Shown one piece after another: positions 1 to 5,732 of a DNA stretch of 10,148 bases. The stretch lies in contig CAJMOV010000049.1 of the NCBI GenBank assembly GCA_905215125.1, forward strand, positions 1-10,148, written 5' to 3'. The notes beneath the pieces were generated by a model. That model was not told the origin of the DNA, did no database searches, and was given only the letters and a program-made list of their open reading frames with translations. Made by a program: the position numbers and the translations under genes. The stretch is from an uncultured bacterium. GTDB taxonomy: Bacteria > Bacillota > Clostridia > Oscillospirales > Butyricicoccaceae. How positions within the stretch are numbered: position 1 is the first letter of the stretch; every line of letters begins with the position of its first letter.

Positions 1-1
1 C

Positions 2-982
2 CCGATGGGCACCGGCCCGTATAAGGTCACCGAGCGCATTACGGCTGAATCCATCACGCTGGAAGCCAATGACAAGCATTTCGCCCTGAAGCCGGAAATC
101 CCGAAGGTCATCGGCAGGATTATCACCGATCCCAGCACCGTTTCCGTCGCAGTCGAGACAGGCGAAATCCATCTGGCCGGGCACAACGCCGAGGTGCCGG
201 CCACCAACCTGCCTTTGCTGGAGGATAACCCCGACCTGACTGTGCAGTATGTCGATCAGAACACAACGATGTATCTGACCTTCAACACCCAGACCGAGCC
301 ATTCAACAACCGCGCCCTGCGCCAGGCGTTCTGCTATGCGCTGGATAAGCAATTTATCGTCGATGTTGTTGAGGAAGGCCACGGCACCGTCGCCAACACC
401 CTGCCTGCCCCGTCGGTATTCGGCTATCCGTCCGACCTCAAGGGGTATGAATACGACGTTGAAAAGGCAAAGGAAAAGCTGGCCGAGGCTGGTTATCCCA
501 ACGGCGAAGGTCTGGGCGCCATCCCCCTTTTGACCCGCGAAGGGAAATTCAAGCTGGCCGGCGAAGCCATTCAGAGCCAGCTGGCCCAGATCGGCGTCAC
601 CCTGGAGATTCAGCTGCTGGAAAAGAACGCTTACCTGGATGACATTATGAGCGGCAATTTTACCCTGGCTTACGGCGGCGCCAGCCATGGCAACGATGCG
701 GCCCTGTACGCGCAGAGCCTGACCGTCGCCAACATCGGCGGCATGAATATGTCCCACGTCAACGATCCCCGTATGGAGGAGCTTTTCCCAAAAGGCGTTC
801 TCACCAGCGATACTGACGAGCGAATGGAAATCTACCATGAAATTTTCAGCATTGCGGAAGAGGAAGCCTGGTATGCCAGCATCTATTACCCCCAAGGCGC
901 CCTGGTTTACACCAATAAAATCGAAATAGGCCCCATGCACGGATCCATGCCCTACATCCACGAAATCACCCTGGCCAAGTAA
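2..982 (+). CDS. ABC transporter substrate-binding lipoprotein, family 5 (peptide/nickel type), 5' end outside window
   Basis: This is the C-terminal part (326 residues) of an extracytoplasmic solute-binding protein of the DppA/OppA family, which captures a peptide or similar small ligand for an ABC importer. The reading frame is open from the first bases, so the ATG at 5 is internal: the opening PMGTGPY matches HPIGTGPY near residue 216 of the next gene. About 215 residues, including the signal peptide, therefore lie upstream. Visible family features are the GTGPY segment, ITDPSTVSVAVETGE (about residues 41-55), the FNT/ALDKQF segment and the EKLAEAGYPNGEG motif typical of this family. In the first 80 shared residues it is about half identical to the next gene by hand alignment, so it is the divergent member of the trio. 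Ligand unknown. It ends with TAA and is followed at once by a strong terminator, so it is not co-transcribed with a permease on this side. Confidence 0.93.
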   Translation, partial: PMGTGPYKVTERITAESITLEANDKHFALKPEIPKVIGRIITDPSTVSVAVETGEIHLAGHNAEVPATNLPLLEDNPDLTVQYVDQNTTMYLTFNTQTEPFNNRALRQAFCYALDKQFIVDVVEEGHGTVANTLPAPSVFGYPSDLKGYEYDVEKAKEKLAEAGYPNGEGLGAIPLLTREGKFKLAGEAIQSQLAQIGVTLEIQLLEKNAYLDDIMSGNFTLAYGGASHGNDAALYAQSLTVANIGGMNMSHVNDPRMEELFPKGVLTSDTDERMEIYHEIFSIAEEEAWYASIYYPQGALVYTNKIEIGPMHGSMPYIHEITLAK

Positions 983-993
983 ACGACCTGCCT

Positions 994-1029
994 GCCCGCT
1001 GCGCTGAGTCTGCGCAGCGGGCATTTTTT
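994..1029 (+). terminator. Rho-independent terminator of the first binding-protein gene
   Basis: A perfect 11-bp GC-rich stem (GCCCGCTGCGC at 994-1004 pairing with 1012-1022), a 7-nt loop and a run of six T at 1024-1029. It starts 11 nt after the stop codon. Confidence 0.95.
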
Positions 1030-1250
1030 GTCCAGAGGAAAGCCCGGGAGGGGCGGAAGGGGATCCGCATCCTGCCGTAAAAAACGCACAAAGCAGACGC
1101 GCGGCGCATAAGCTAATAAAAATCGCCTGTTTGACTATAAGGGTAGGAAAAGAGAAGTGGAAGGGTGTAAAAAGCAGATAAATGTAACATAAAAATGAAA
1201 ACATATAGATAAAAAGCATAAATATTTTTCAAATATACTTTATATTTTAG

Positions 1251-1279
1251 TTGACAAAAACAAAGACTGCCTTTATAAT
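1251..1279 (+). promoter_or_regulatory. Perfect-consensus sigma-A promoter of the second binding-protein gene
   Basis: The -35 box TTGACA (1251-1256) and -10 box TATAAT (1274-1279) are both exact consensus with an optimal 17-bp spacer, preceded by an AT-rich tract. Transcription should start near 1286, giving a leader of about 44 nt. Confidence 0.92.
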
Positions 1280-1285
1280 AAACGA

Positions 1286-1329
1286 AAATCAATGCAGCGG
1301 AAAAGGCTGCAGACAAGAGGAGGATTAGT
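1286..1329 (+). promoter_or_regulatory. 5' leader with hairpin and strong ribosome binding site
   Basis: The predicted leader holds a 6-bp perfect inverted repeat, TGCAGC (1293-1298) and GCTGCA (1306-1311), with a 7-nt loop. The ribosome binding site GAGGAGG (1317-1323) lies 6 nt before the ATG at 1330. The hairpin ends 5 nt before the ribosome binding site and leaves it free, so it looks more like a 5' mRNA-stabilising stem or an operator than a translation-blocking switch. The next gene has the same layout. Function is inferred. Confidence 0.55.
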
Positions 1330-2958
1330 ATGAAGAAGTTGACAGCGCTGTTTTTAACGGTATTGATGCTGTTTGCGCTTGCCGCGTGCAGCGATGCCGG
1401 AACGACAGATCAGCAGCAGCCGTCCGACGGCGACCGACAAAGCGCCGATCAGGGCGCTTCGGACGGCGGCAGCAAGGATACCCTGATCGTAGCCCTGAGC
1501 GCCGACATTCAGTTCCTTGACTCGTTCCTCACCTCCTCCGCGACCGACGATATTGTCGATCATGAAATCTATGACGGCCTGGTGCGCCGCCCTGTCGACG
1601 GCGCCCAGGACAAGACGCCCACCCCTTGGATCGCCGAAAGCTGGGAAATTTCGGACGACGGCCTGACCTACACCTTTAAGCTGCGCGACGATGTGCTCTT
1701 TCACAACGGTACGCCCATGACGGCCGACGATGTCGCTTTCACCGTAGAAAGGGCCATGGAATCGGCCTATATGGTGTCGAGCTTTGGCCAATATGTCGAG
1801 GGCGCCGAGGTGATTGACGACTACACTGTCGCCATCAAGCTGAAAAAACCGTACGCCCCCTTCCTTGATAAGCTGGACACCTCCTTCCCGATCCACAGCC
1901 GCGCTTATTGGGCCGAATGTGCCGAAAAAGCAGAGGCCGAGGGCACGACAGCGGAAGCCGTTTTCCTGGATCATCCCATCGGCACAGGGCCGTATCAATA
2001 CGTCAGCCGCGTTGTCGGATCGAGCGTCACGCTCAAGGCCTTCCCCGACCATTTCTGCGTCACACCAGGATTTGAAAACCTGGAATTTAAGGTCATCACC
2101 GACCCGAGCACCGTCGCCGTCGCCATTGAGACGGGCGAGGTCGATCTCGTCGGCGGTACAGCAAGCTCCATCCCGGCGGCGTCTATCCCGCTGATGGAGG
2201 AAAACCCCGATCTCGACGTCACTTATGTAAAAAGCAACAGCACAAATTACATCACCTTCAACAGCACGGTTTCGCCGGTCGATAATCCGCTGGTCCGCAA
2301 AGCCATTACCTATGCTGTCGATAAACAGTTTGTCATTGATGCGGTTGAAAACGGGAACGCCACCATCGCCACCGGCATGACGATGGATCTGGTCTTTGGC
2401 CACAGCGATAAGCTGACTGGGTACCCTTACGACCCGGAAAAGGCAAAGGAGCTGCTGGCCGAGGCCGGCTACCCCAACGGCGAGGGGATGCCCACGCTTG
2501 AGATGAAGATCATGGAGGGCAAGGCCAAGTCGGCGGCCGAGATCATCCAGGAAAACCTGCGCGCAATCGGCGTTGACATGGAAATACTGACCATGGAGAA
2601 AAACGCCTTTCTCAATGACGTTACCACCAACGGCGATTACACGATGGCCTATCTTGGCGTCACCCTGGGAAATGACGCCGCCTATTATTCCGAGATTTAC
2701 ACCACTGCCAACATCGGCGGCATGAACATGGCGCTGGTTACCGATCCTGAAATTGACGCCATGTTTGCAGAAGCTGACGTCTCGTCCGATTCCGATTTCA
2801 GGCTTGAAAAGTACGAGGAGCTCCTGCTCAAGCTGGAGGACGAGTGTTATTACGGGCCCATCTACAACGGCATGAACGTCTATGTTTCCAGCAACAAGAT
2901 TCAGCTGCCGGAGACCTACAACTGCCTGCCGTTCCTGTTCCAGGTTACGCCCAAGTAA
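1330..2958 (+). CDS. ABC transporter substrate-binding lipoprotein, family 5 (peptide/nickel type)
   Basis: A complete 542-residue extracytoplasmic solute-binding protein of the DppA/OppA type, the usual length for the family. Residues 1-20 form a lipoprotein signal peptide with Lys-Lys after the Met, a hydrophobic core and lipobox LAAC, making Cys20 the predicted lipid anchor. Residues 21-50 are a flexible Gln/Asp/Ser/Gly-rich linker. The binding fold follows, with the family segment FKLRDDVLFHNGTPMTADDV (about 116-135), HPIGTGPY (215-222), ITDPSTVAVAIETGE and KELLAEAGYPNGEG. The start is fixed by GAGGAGG 6 nt upstream and by the signal peptide. The gene has its own promoter and terminator and no adjacent permease or ATPase, so it must share a transporter encoded elsewhere, or work as a sensor or receptor. 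It is a close paralogue of the next gene (75 of 92 residues identical by hand count in the 204-295 region). The ligand cannot be told from sequence. Confidence 0.96.
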   Translation: MKKLTALFLTVLMLFALAACSDAGTTDQQQPSDGDRQSADQGASDGGSKDTLIVALSADIQFLDSFLTSSATDDIVDHEIYDGLVRRPVDGAQDKTPTPWIAESWEISDDGLTYTFKLRDDVLFHNGTPMTADDVAFTVERAMESAYMVSSFGQYVEGAEVIDDYTVAIKLKKPYAPFLDKLDTSFPIHSRAYWAECAEKAEAEGTTAEAVFLDHPIGTGPYQYVSRVVGSSVTLKAFPDHFCVTPGFENLEFKVITDPSTVAVAIETGEVDLVGGTASSIPAASIPLMEENPDLDVTYVKSNSTNYITFNSTVSPVDNPLVRKAITYAVDKQFVIDAVENGNATIATGMTMDLVFGHSDKLTGYPYDPEKAKELLAEAGYPNGEGMPTLEMKIMEGKAKSAAEIIQENLRAIGVDMEILTMEKNAFLNDVTTNGDYTMAYLGVTLGNDAAYYSEIYTTANIGGMNMALVTDPEIDAMFAEADVSSDSDFRLEKYEELLLKLEDECYYGPIYNGMNVYVSSNKIQLPETYNCLPFLFQVTPK

Positions 2959-2970
2959 AAAGAAATCGGG

Positions 2971-2998
2971 AAGCCCGCCTGCAAAGGCGGGCTTTTAT
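2971..2998 (+). terminator. Rho-independent terminator of the second binding-protein gene
   Basis: A 10-bp perfect stem (AAGCCCGCCT at 2971-2980 with 2985-2994) closed by a GCAA tetraloop of the GNRA type. The T tract is short (TTTTAT), and the hairpin begins 12 nt after the stop codon. Confidence 0.92.
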
Positions 2999-3122
2999 AC
3001 TGCATTGCGCGCAGTGATACGCCAAGAAACGACAGGATATTGTAAAAAAGAACAAAAAGAGATATAAAAATATAAACATAAGGAGAAAACGAACAGGATA
3101 TGAAAAAATAATTGCATTTTTA

Positions 3123-3151
3123 TTGACATAAATGACAAAAACCTTTACAAT
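3123..3151 (+). promoter_or_regulatory. Sigma-A promoter of the third binding-protein gene
   Basis: The -35 box TTGACA (3123-3128) is exact and the -10 box TACAAT (3146-3151) has one mismatch, with a 17-bp spacer. It lies at the end of an AT-rich island (about 3040-3160). The segment CCTTTAYAATA over the -10 box is shared at the same position with the promoter of the preceding gene, as expected of duplicated promoters. Transcription should begin near 3158. Confidence 0.88.
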
Positions 3152-3157
3152 ATACAT

Positions 3158-3190
3158 ACAGCACAGTGCTGCAAAAGAGGAGGATTATGT
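3158..3190 (+). promoter_or_regulatory. 5' leader with terminal hairpin and strong ribosome binding site
   Basis: CAGCA (3159-3163) and TGCTG (3167-3171) form a small hairpin at the predicted 5' end. GAGGAGG (3177-3183) lies 7 nt before the ATG at 3191. The stretch AAGAGGAGGATTA matches the leader of the preceding gene apart from one flanking base. A nearer ATG at 3187 is out of frame and only 3 nt from the ribosome binding site, so it is rejected as the start. Confidence 0.5.
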
Positions 3191-4825
3191 ATGAAAAGAA
3201 TGACAGCGCTGCTGCTGGCGTTACTGATGCTGTTTGCATTGGCCGCCTGCAGCAACAACAACCCCGAGTCCCAGCAGCCGTCGGATGGTGAAACCCAGCA
3301 GGACGCCGACGAACAGCAGCCCGCGCAAAACGGCGAGGTCAAGGACACACTGGTTATTGCCCTTGGCGCCGACGTACAGTATCTGGATCCCTTCCTCACG
3401 TCCTCCATGACAGACGACTGCATCACCTATGAAATTTATGAAGGTCTTGTCCGCAGGGCGACTGATGACGACGAAGACAAGACCCCCAAGCCCTGGGTGG
3501 CAACGGAATGGGAAATTTCCGAGGACGGCATGGAATATACCTTCAAGCTGCGCGATGACGTCGTCTTCCACAACGGCACCCCGATGACCTCGGACGACGT
3601 CGTATTTTCCATGGAGCGCGCCGTTGAGTCCCCCTATATGGCGTCCGTATTCGGGCAGTATGTCGATCACGCCGAAGCCATTGACGACTACACGGTCAAG
3701 GTCATTATGAAGGCCCCCTACGCCCCCTTCCTGAGCCGTCTGGACGTCACCTTCCCGATCCACAGCCGCGCTTACTGGGACGAATGCGCCGAGAAGGCGG
3801 AAGCCGAGGGCACGACGGCGGAGGCCGTTTTCCTGGATCACCCCATCGGCACGGGACCGTACATGTATGAAAGCCGCGAGCTGGGCGCCAGCGTCTCGCT
3901 CAAGGCCAACCCCGACCACTGGTCGGTTACGCCGGCGTTTGAAAACCTGGAGTTTAAGGTCATCACCGACCCCAATACCGTCGCCGTCGCCATCGAGACG
4001 GGCGAAATTGACATGGCCGGCGGCACGGCCAGCACCATCCCGGCCACCTCTGTCCCCCTGATGGAGGAAAATCCTGATTTGAACGTCACCTATGTCCCCA
4101 GCGTCACGACCAACTACATCGCTTTCAACACCAAGAATGAGCCGACGAATAACGCTTTGTTCCGCAAGGCCGTCGCCCATGCCATTGACAAGCAATTTGT
4201 CATCGATGTTACAGAAAACGGCAACGCCACCCCGGCCGTCGCTATGACGTGCGACCTGGTCTTCGGCCACAGCGACAAGCTGACCGGCTACGCCTATGAT
4301 GTGGAGCAGGCCAAGGAGCTGCTGGCTGAGGCCGGTTATCCCAACGGCGAGGGCATCCCGACCCTGACGCTGAAAATCATGGACGGTAAGCCCAAGTCGG
4401 CGGCCGAGGTTATTCAGTCCAATCTGCGTGAGATTGGCGTCGATATTGAAATCGTCATCCTGGAGAAAAACGCTTTTCTGTCCGAGGTCGGCGACAATAA
4501 GGACTTTGAGCTGGCTTATCTGGGCATCTCCTGCGGTGAGGACGCCGCCCTTTTCGCCGAGGTCTACACCAGCGCCAACCTGACCGGTCTCAATCTGGCC
4601 CAGCTTGACGATCCCGTTGTAGATCAGCTGTTTATGGAGGGCGACGTCGCCGCCGACAACGACGTCCGCCTGCAGAAGTACGAAGAGGTGCTGCTCATGG
4701 TGGAGGAGGATTGCTGGTACGCCCCCATCTACCACCCGATGAATACCTTTGTCACCAGAAGCAACATTCAGATGGGCCCCACGCATGCCAGCAAGCCCTT
4801 TATGTTTGAGGTCACCCTCAAATAA
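3191..4825 (+). CDS. ABC transporter substrate-binding lipoprotein, family 5 (peptide/nickel type)
   Basis: A complete 544-residue solute-binding protein and close paralogue of the preceding gene. The signal peptide (residues 1-20) ends in lipobox LAAC with Cys20 as the predicted lipid anchor, followed by a Gln/Asp/Glu-rich linker to about residue 50. Family landmarks are FKLRDDVVFHNGTPMTSDDV (about 118-137), HPIGTGPY, ITDPNTVAVAIETGE and KELLAEAGYPNGEG. Where genes 1 and 2 read ANIGGMNM, this one reads ANLTGLNL, and it carries DCWYAPIY in place of ECYYGPIY near the C terminus, so the two copies may differ in ligand. GAGGAGG 7 nt upstream and the signal peptide fix the start. It is monocistronic, with its own promoter and a terminator shared with the convergent gene. 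No permease lies nearby. The peptide/nickel assignment is at family level only. Confidence 0.96.
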   Translation: MKRMTALLLALLMLFALAACSNNNPESQQPSDGETQQDADEQQPAQNGEVKDTLVIALGADVQYLDPFLTSSMTDDCITYEIYEGLVRRATDDDEDKTPKPWVATEWEISEDGMEYTFKLRDDVVFHNGTPMTSDDVVFSMERAVESPYMASVFGQYVDHAEAIDDYTVKVIMKAPYAPFLSRLDVTFPIHSRAYWDECAEKAEAEGTTAEAVFLDHPIGTGPYMYESRELGASVSLKANPDHWSVTPAFENLEFKVITDPNTVAVAIETGEIDMAGGTASTIPATSVPLMEENPDLNVTYVPSVTTNYIAFNTKNEPTNNALFRKAVAHAIDKQFVIDVTENGNATPAVAMTCDLVFGHSDKLTGYAYDVEQAKELLAEAGYPNGEGIPTLTLKIMDGKPKSAAEVIQSNLREIGVDIEIVILEKNAFLSEVGDNKDFELAYLGISCGEDAALFAEVYTSANLTGLNLAQLDDPVVDQLFMEGDVAADNDVRLQKYEEVLLMVEEDCWYAPIYHPMNTFVTRSNIQMGPTHASKPFMFEVTLK

Positions 4826-4840
4826 AAAAAGCCCGGCAGT

Positions 4841-4870
4841 AAAAATCCCGCCTTCGCAGGCGGGATTTTT
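4841..4870. terminator. Bidirectional terminator between convergent genes
   Basis: A 13-bp perfect stem (4841-4853 with 4858-4870) around a TCGC loop. It has five A on the left arm and TTTTTT on the right (4866-4871), and a further A run lies at 4824-4830. U tracts are therefore produced on either strand. It lies between the stop of the third binding-protein gene (4825) and the stop of the XRE gene (4876), and can serve both. Confidence 0.92.
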
Positions 4871-4875
4871 TGTTG

Positions 4876-5580
4876 TTACACATGCCGTTTGCGCCACAAG
4901 GAGGCGGCGAGGCCGCAGACCGCATCAGCTGCGAGAAGGGCGGCGCAGCTGATCAGGGCAGATAGCCATTCCCAATAGTAATCAATGAGATAAAACCCGC
5001 TGCGCAGCCAGAACGGAAAGATGAGCAGGGCGGCCAAAAGAAAGGCGGCCGCCGTGAACAGGGAGATACGCCGCCGGGCGATGGGCAGGCGACCTGCGCG
5101 GATGATGCACAATCCCGCCAAAAGGGCGGTAAAGGAAAAGCCGGATCCGCCCCTGCCTAAAGTGCCGACGGCCTGCTGAAAAGCGTTCAAGCGGGGAAGG
5201 GCAAGCTGAAGCGCGGCCGTCTGCTCGTCGGTCAGCTGGCCGCGGAAGGACTGCATCAGGGCGCTGGCCTCCAGCCGGCACAGGGCGGCGGCTCCCAGCA
5301 TCAGGGCGAAGAGAATGGCGCAGACGACGGCGCCGATGGAAACCGCGCGCGTCAGGCGCGCCTTGTCGGCCGACTGACGGCTGCGCTCGCCGTAGATGAG
5401 ATAGGTCAGGTCGGCGTCAAGCGCGGCTGCGATGGCCGCCAGCATATCGACGTCGGGCAGGGTTCGTCCCGTTTCCCAGCTGGAAACCGTTTGACGCGTG
5501 ACATGCAGGCTGTCGGCCAGCTGCTGCTGGGAAAGCCCCCTTTCCCTTCGGGTTTTGGCGATGTTTCTCGATACTGCCAT
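4876..5580 (-). CDS. XRE-family helix-turn-helix regulator with C-terminal membrane region
   Basis: A 234-residue protein. Residues about 4-60 are a Cro/C1-type DNA-binding domain, with positioning helix SQQQLADSLHV (17-27), recognition helix TRQTVSSWETG (28-38) and the closing LTYLIYGE typical of this class. The rest is hydrophobic, with likely membrane segments at about 79-101, 173-191 and 205-227 and a weaker one near 147-162. A 45-residue loop with a predicted helical stretch (QLTDEQTAALQLALPRLNAF) follows the first segment. Such proteins are predicted to be membrane-tethered regulators; the target is unknown. The ATG at 5580 is chosen because GAGGTG (5588-5593) lies 7 nt upstream and the helix-turn-helix starts right after it. 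It is transcribed separately from the pho operon and converges on the binding-protein array, so co-regulation of either cannot be claimed. Confidence 0.88.
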   Translation of the reverse strand: MAVSRNIAKTRRERGLSQQQLADSLHVTRQTVSSWETGRTLPDVDMLAAIAAALDADLTYLIYGERSRQSADKARLTRAVSIGAVVCAILFALMLGAAALCRLEASALMQSFRGQLTDEQTAALQLALPRLNAFQQAVGTLGRGGSGFSFTALLAGLCIIRAGRLPIARRRISLFTAAAFLLAALLIFPFWLRSGFYLIDYYWEWLSALISCAALLAADAVCGLAASLWRKRHV

Positions 5581-5612
5581 TTTGCGTCACCTCATGTATT
5601 TGGGATGGCACC

Positions 5613-5641
5613 ATTATACCGCGCAGCCGCCCGCTTGGCAC
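5613..5641 (-). promoter_or_regulatory. Probable promoter of the XRE-family gene
   Basis: On the minus strand there is an exact -10 box TATAAT (5618-5613) and, 17 bp upstream, GTGCCA (5641-5636), which matches 4 of 6 positions of the -35 consensus. Transcription would start near 5606, about 26 nt before the ATG. The weak -35 box suggests control by a DNA-binding protein. Confidence 0.6.
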
Positions 5642-5657
5642 GCAACAGGATGTTGCG
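5641..5657. repeat. Perfect inverted repeat, candidate operator at the XRE gene promoter
   Basis: CGCAACA-GGA-TGTTGCG, 7-bp arms with a 3-bp centre. It touches the -35 box and is centred about 43 bp before the predicted start of the XRE gene transcript. A third copy of the half-site, TGTTGC, lies at 5684-5689, 33 bp from the one at 5651. No T run follows it on either strand, so it is not a terminator. Binding by the XRE protein itself is an inference from position and symmetry. Confidence 0.5.
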
Positions 5658-5692
5658 GGGCAGGCTTTACAGGGGACGAGAGCTGTTGCAGG

Positions 5693-5719
5693 AAAAAACG
5701 GCCATCCAAGGGATGGCCG
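5693..5719 (-). terminator. Rho-independent terminator of the pst-pho operon
   Basis: On the minus strand, a 9-bp perfect stem (5719-5711 with 5707-5699) and a 3-nt loop are followed by TTTTTT (complement of 5698-5693). It starts 13 nt after the phoR stop codon. Confidence 0.9.
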
Positions 5720-5732
5720 GCATACGGGCGCG

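Larger units (their letters stand above)
983..1329. other. Intergenic region of 347 bp with terminator, AT-rich island, promoter and leader
   Basis: No credible gene is present. The first 47 bp hold the terminator of the preceding gene. Bases 1030-1110 are GC-rich, and I see nothing convincing in them beyond weak 4-bp hairpins. Bases about 1110-1250 form a strongly AT-rich island, in contrast to the GC-rich surroundings. Its last 50 bases before the -35 box carry A/T runs of the kind that can act as an UP element. The promoter and leader of the next gene follow. Confidence 0.8.

Noticed and set aside
1113..1316. Small open frame of 67 codons on the minus strand in the AT-rich intergenic region
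   Set aside because: Composition reflects AT-rich DNA read as Phe/Tyr/Leu, I noted no ribosome binding site in front of it, and it overlaps the promoter and leader of the next gene.
1354..2403. Open frame of 349 codons antisense to the second binding-protein gene
   Set aside because: Same codon-bias shadow: Gly/Val/Asp/Arg-rich translation without motifs, opposite a well-supported gene.
2999..3015. Weak hairpin ACTGC...GCAGT after the second terminator
   Set aside because: Only 5 bp with a 7-nt loop, no T run and no link to a gene; likely chance.
2945..3157. Small open frame of 70 codons on the minus strand between genes 2 and 3
   Set aside because: It runs through a terminator and the promoter region, and its hydrophobic look is due to A/T runs.
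3123..3160. TTGACA, ATGACA and TTTACA repeats looking like a PhoP-type box before the third binding-protein gene
   Set aside because: The repeat starts are 9 and 12 bp apart instead of the regular 11 bp of Bacillus-type Pho boxes, two of them overlap the promoter boxes themselves, and the pattern is absent before the second gene. Chance in AT-rich DNA is the simpler explanation.
3221..4897. Open frame of 558 codons on the minus strand, antisense to the whole third binding-protein gene
   Set aside because: It mirrors the GC-biased codon use of the real gene, has no recognisable family, and crosses both the terminator and the convergent XRE gene end. The plus strand encodes a complete lipoprotein with signal peptide, ribosome binding site and promoter.
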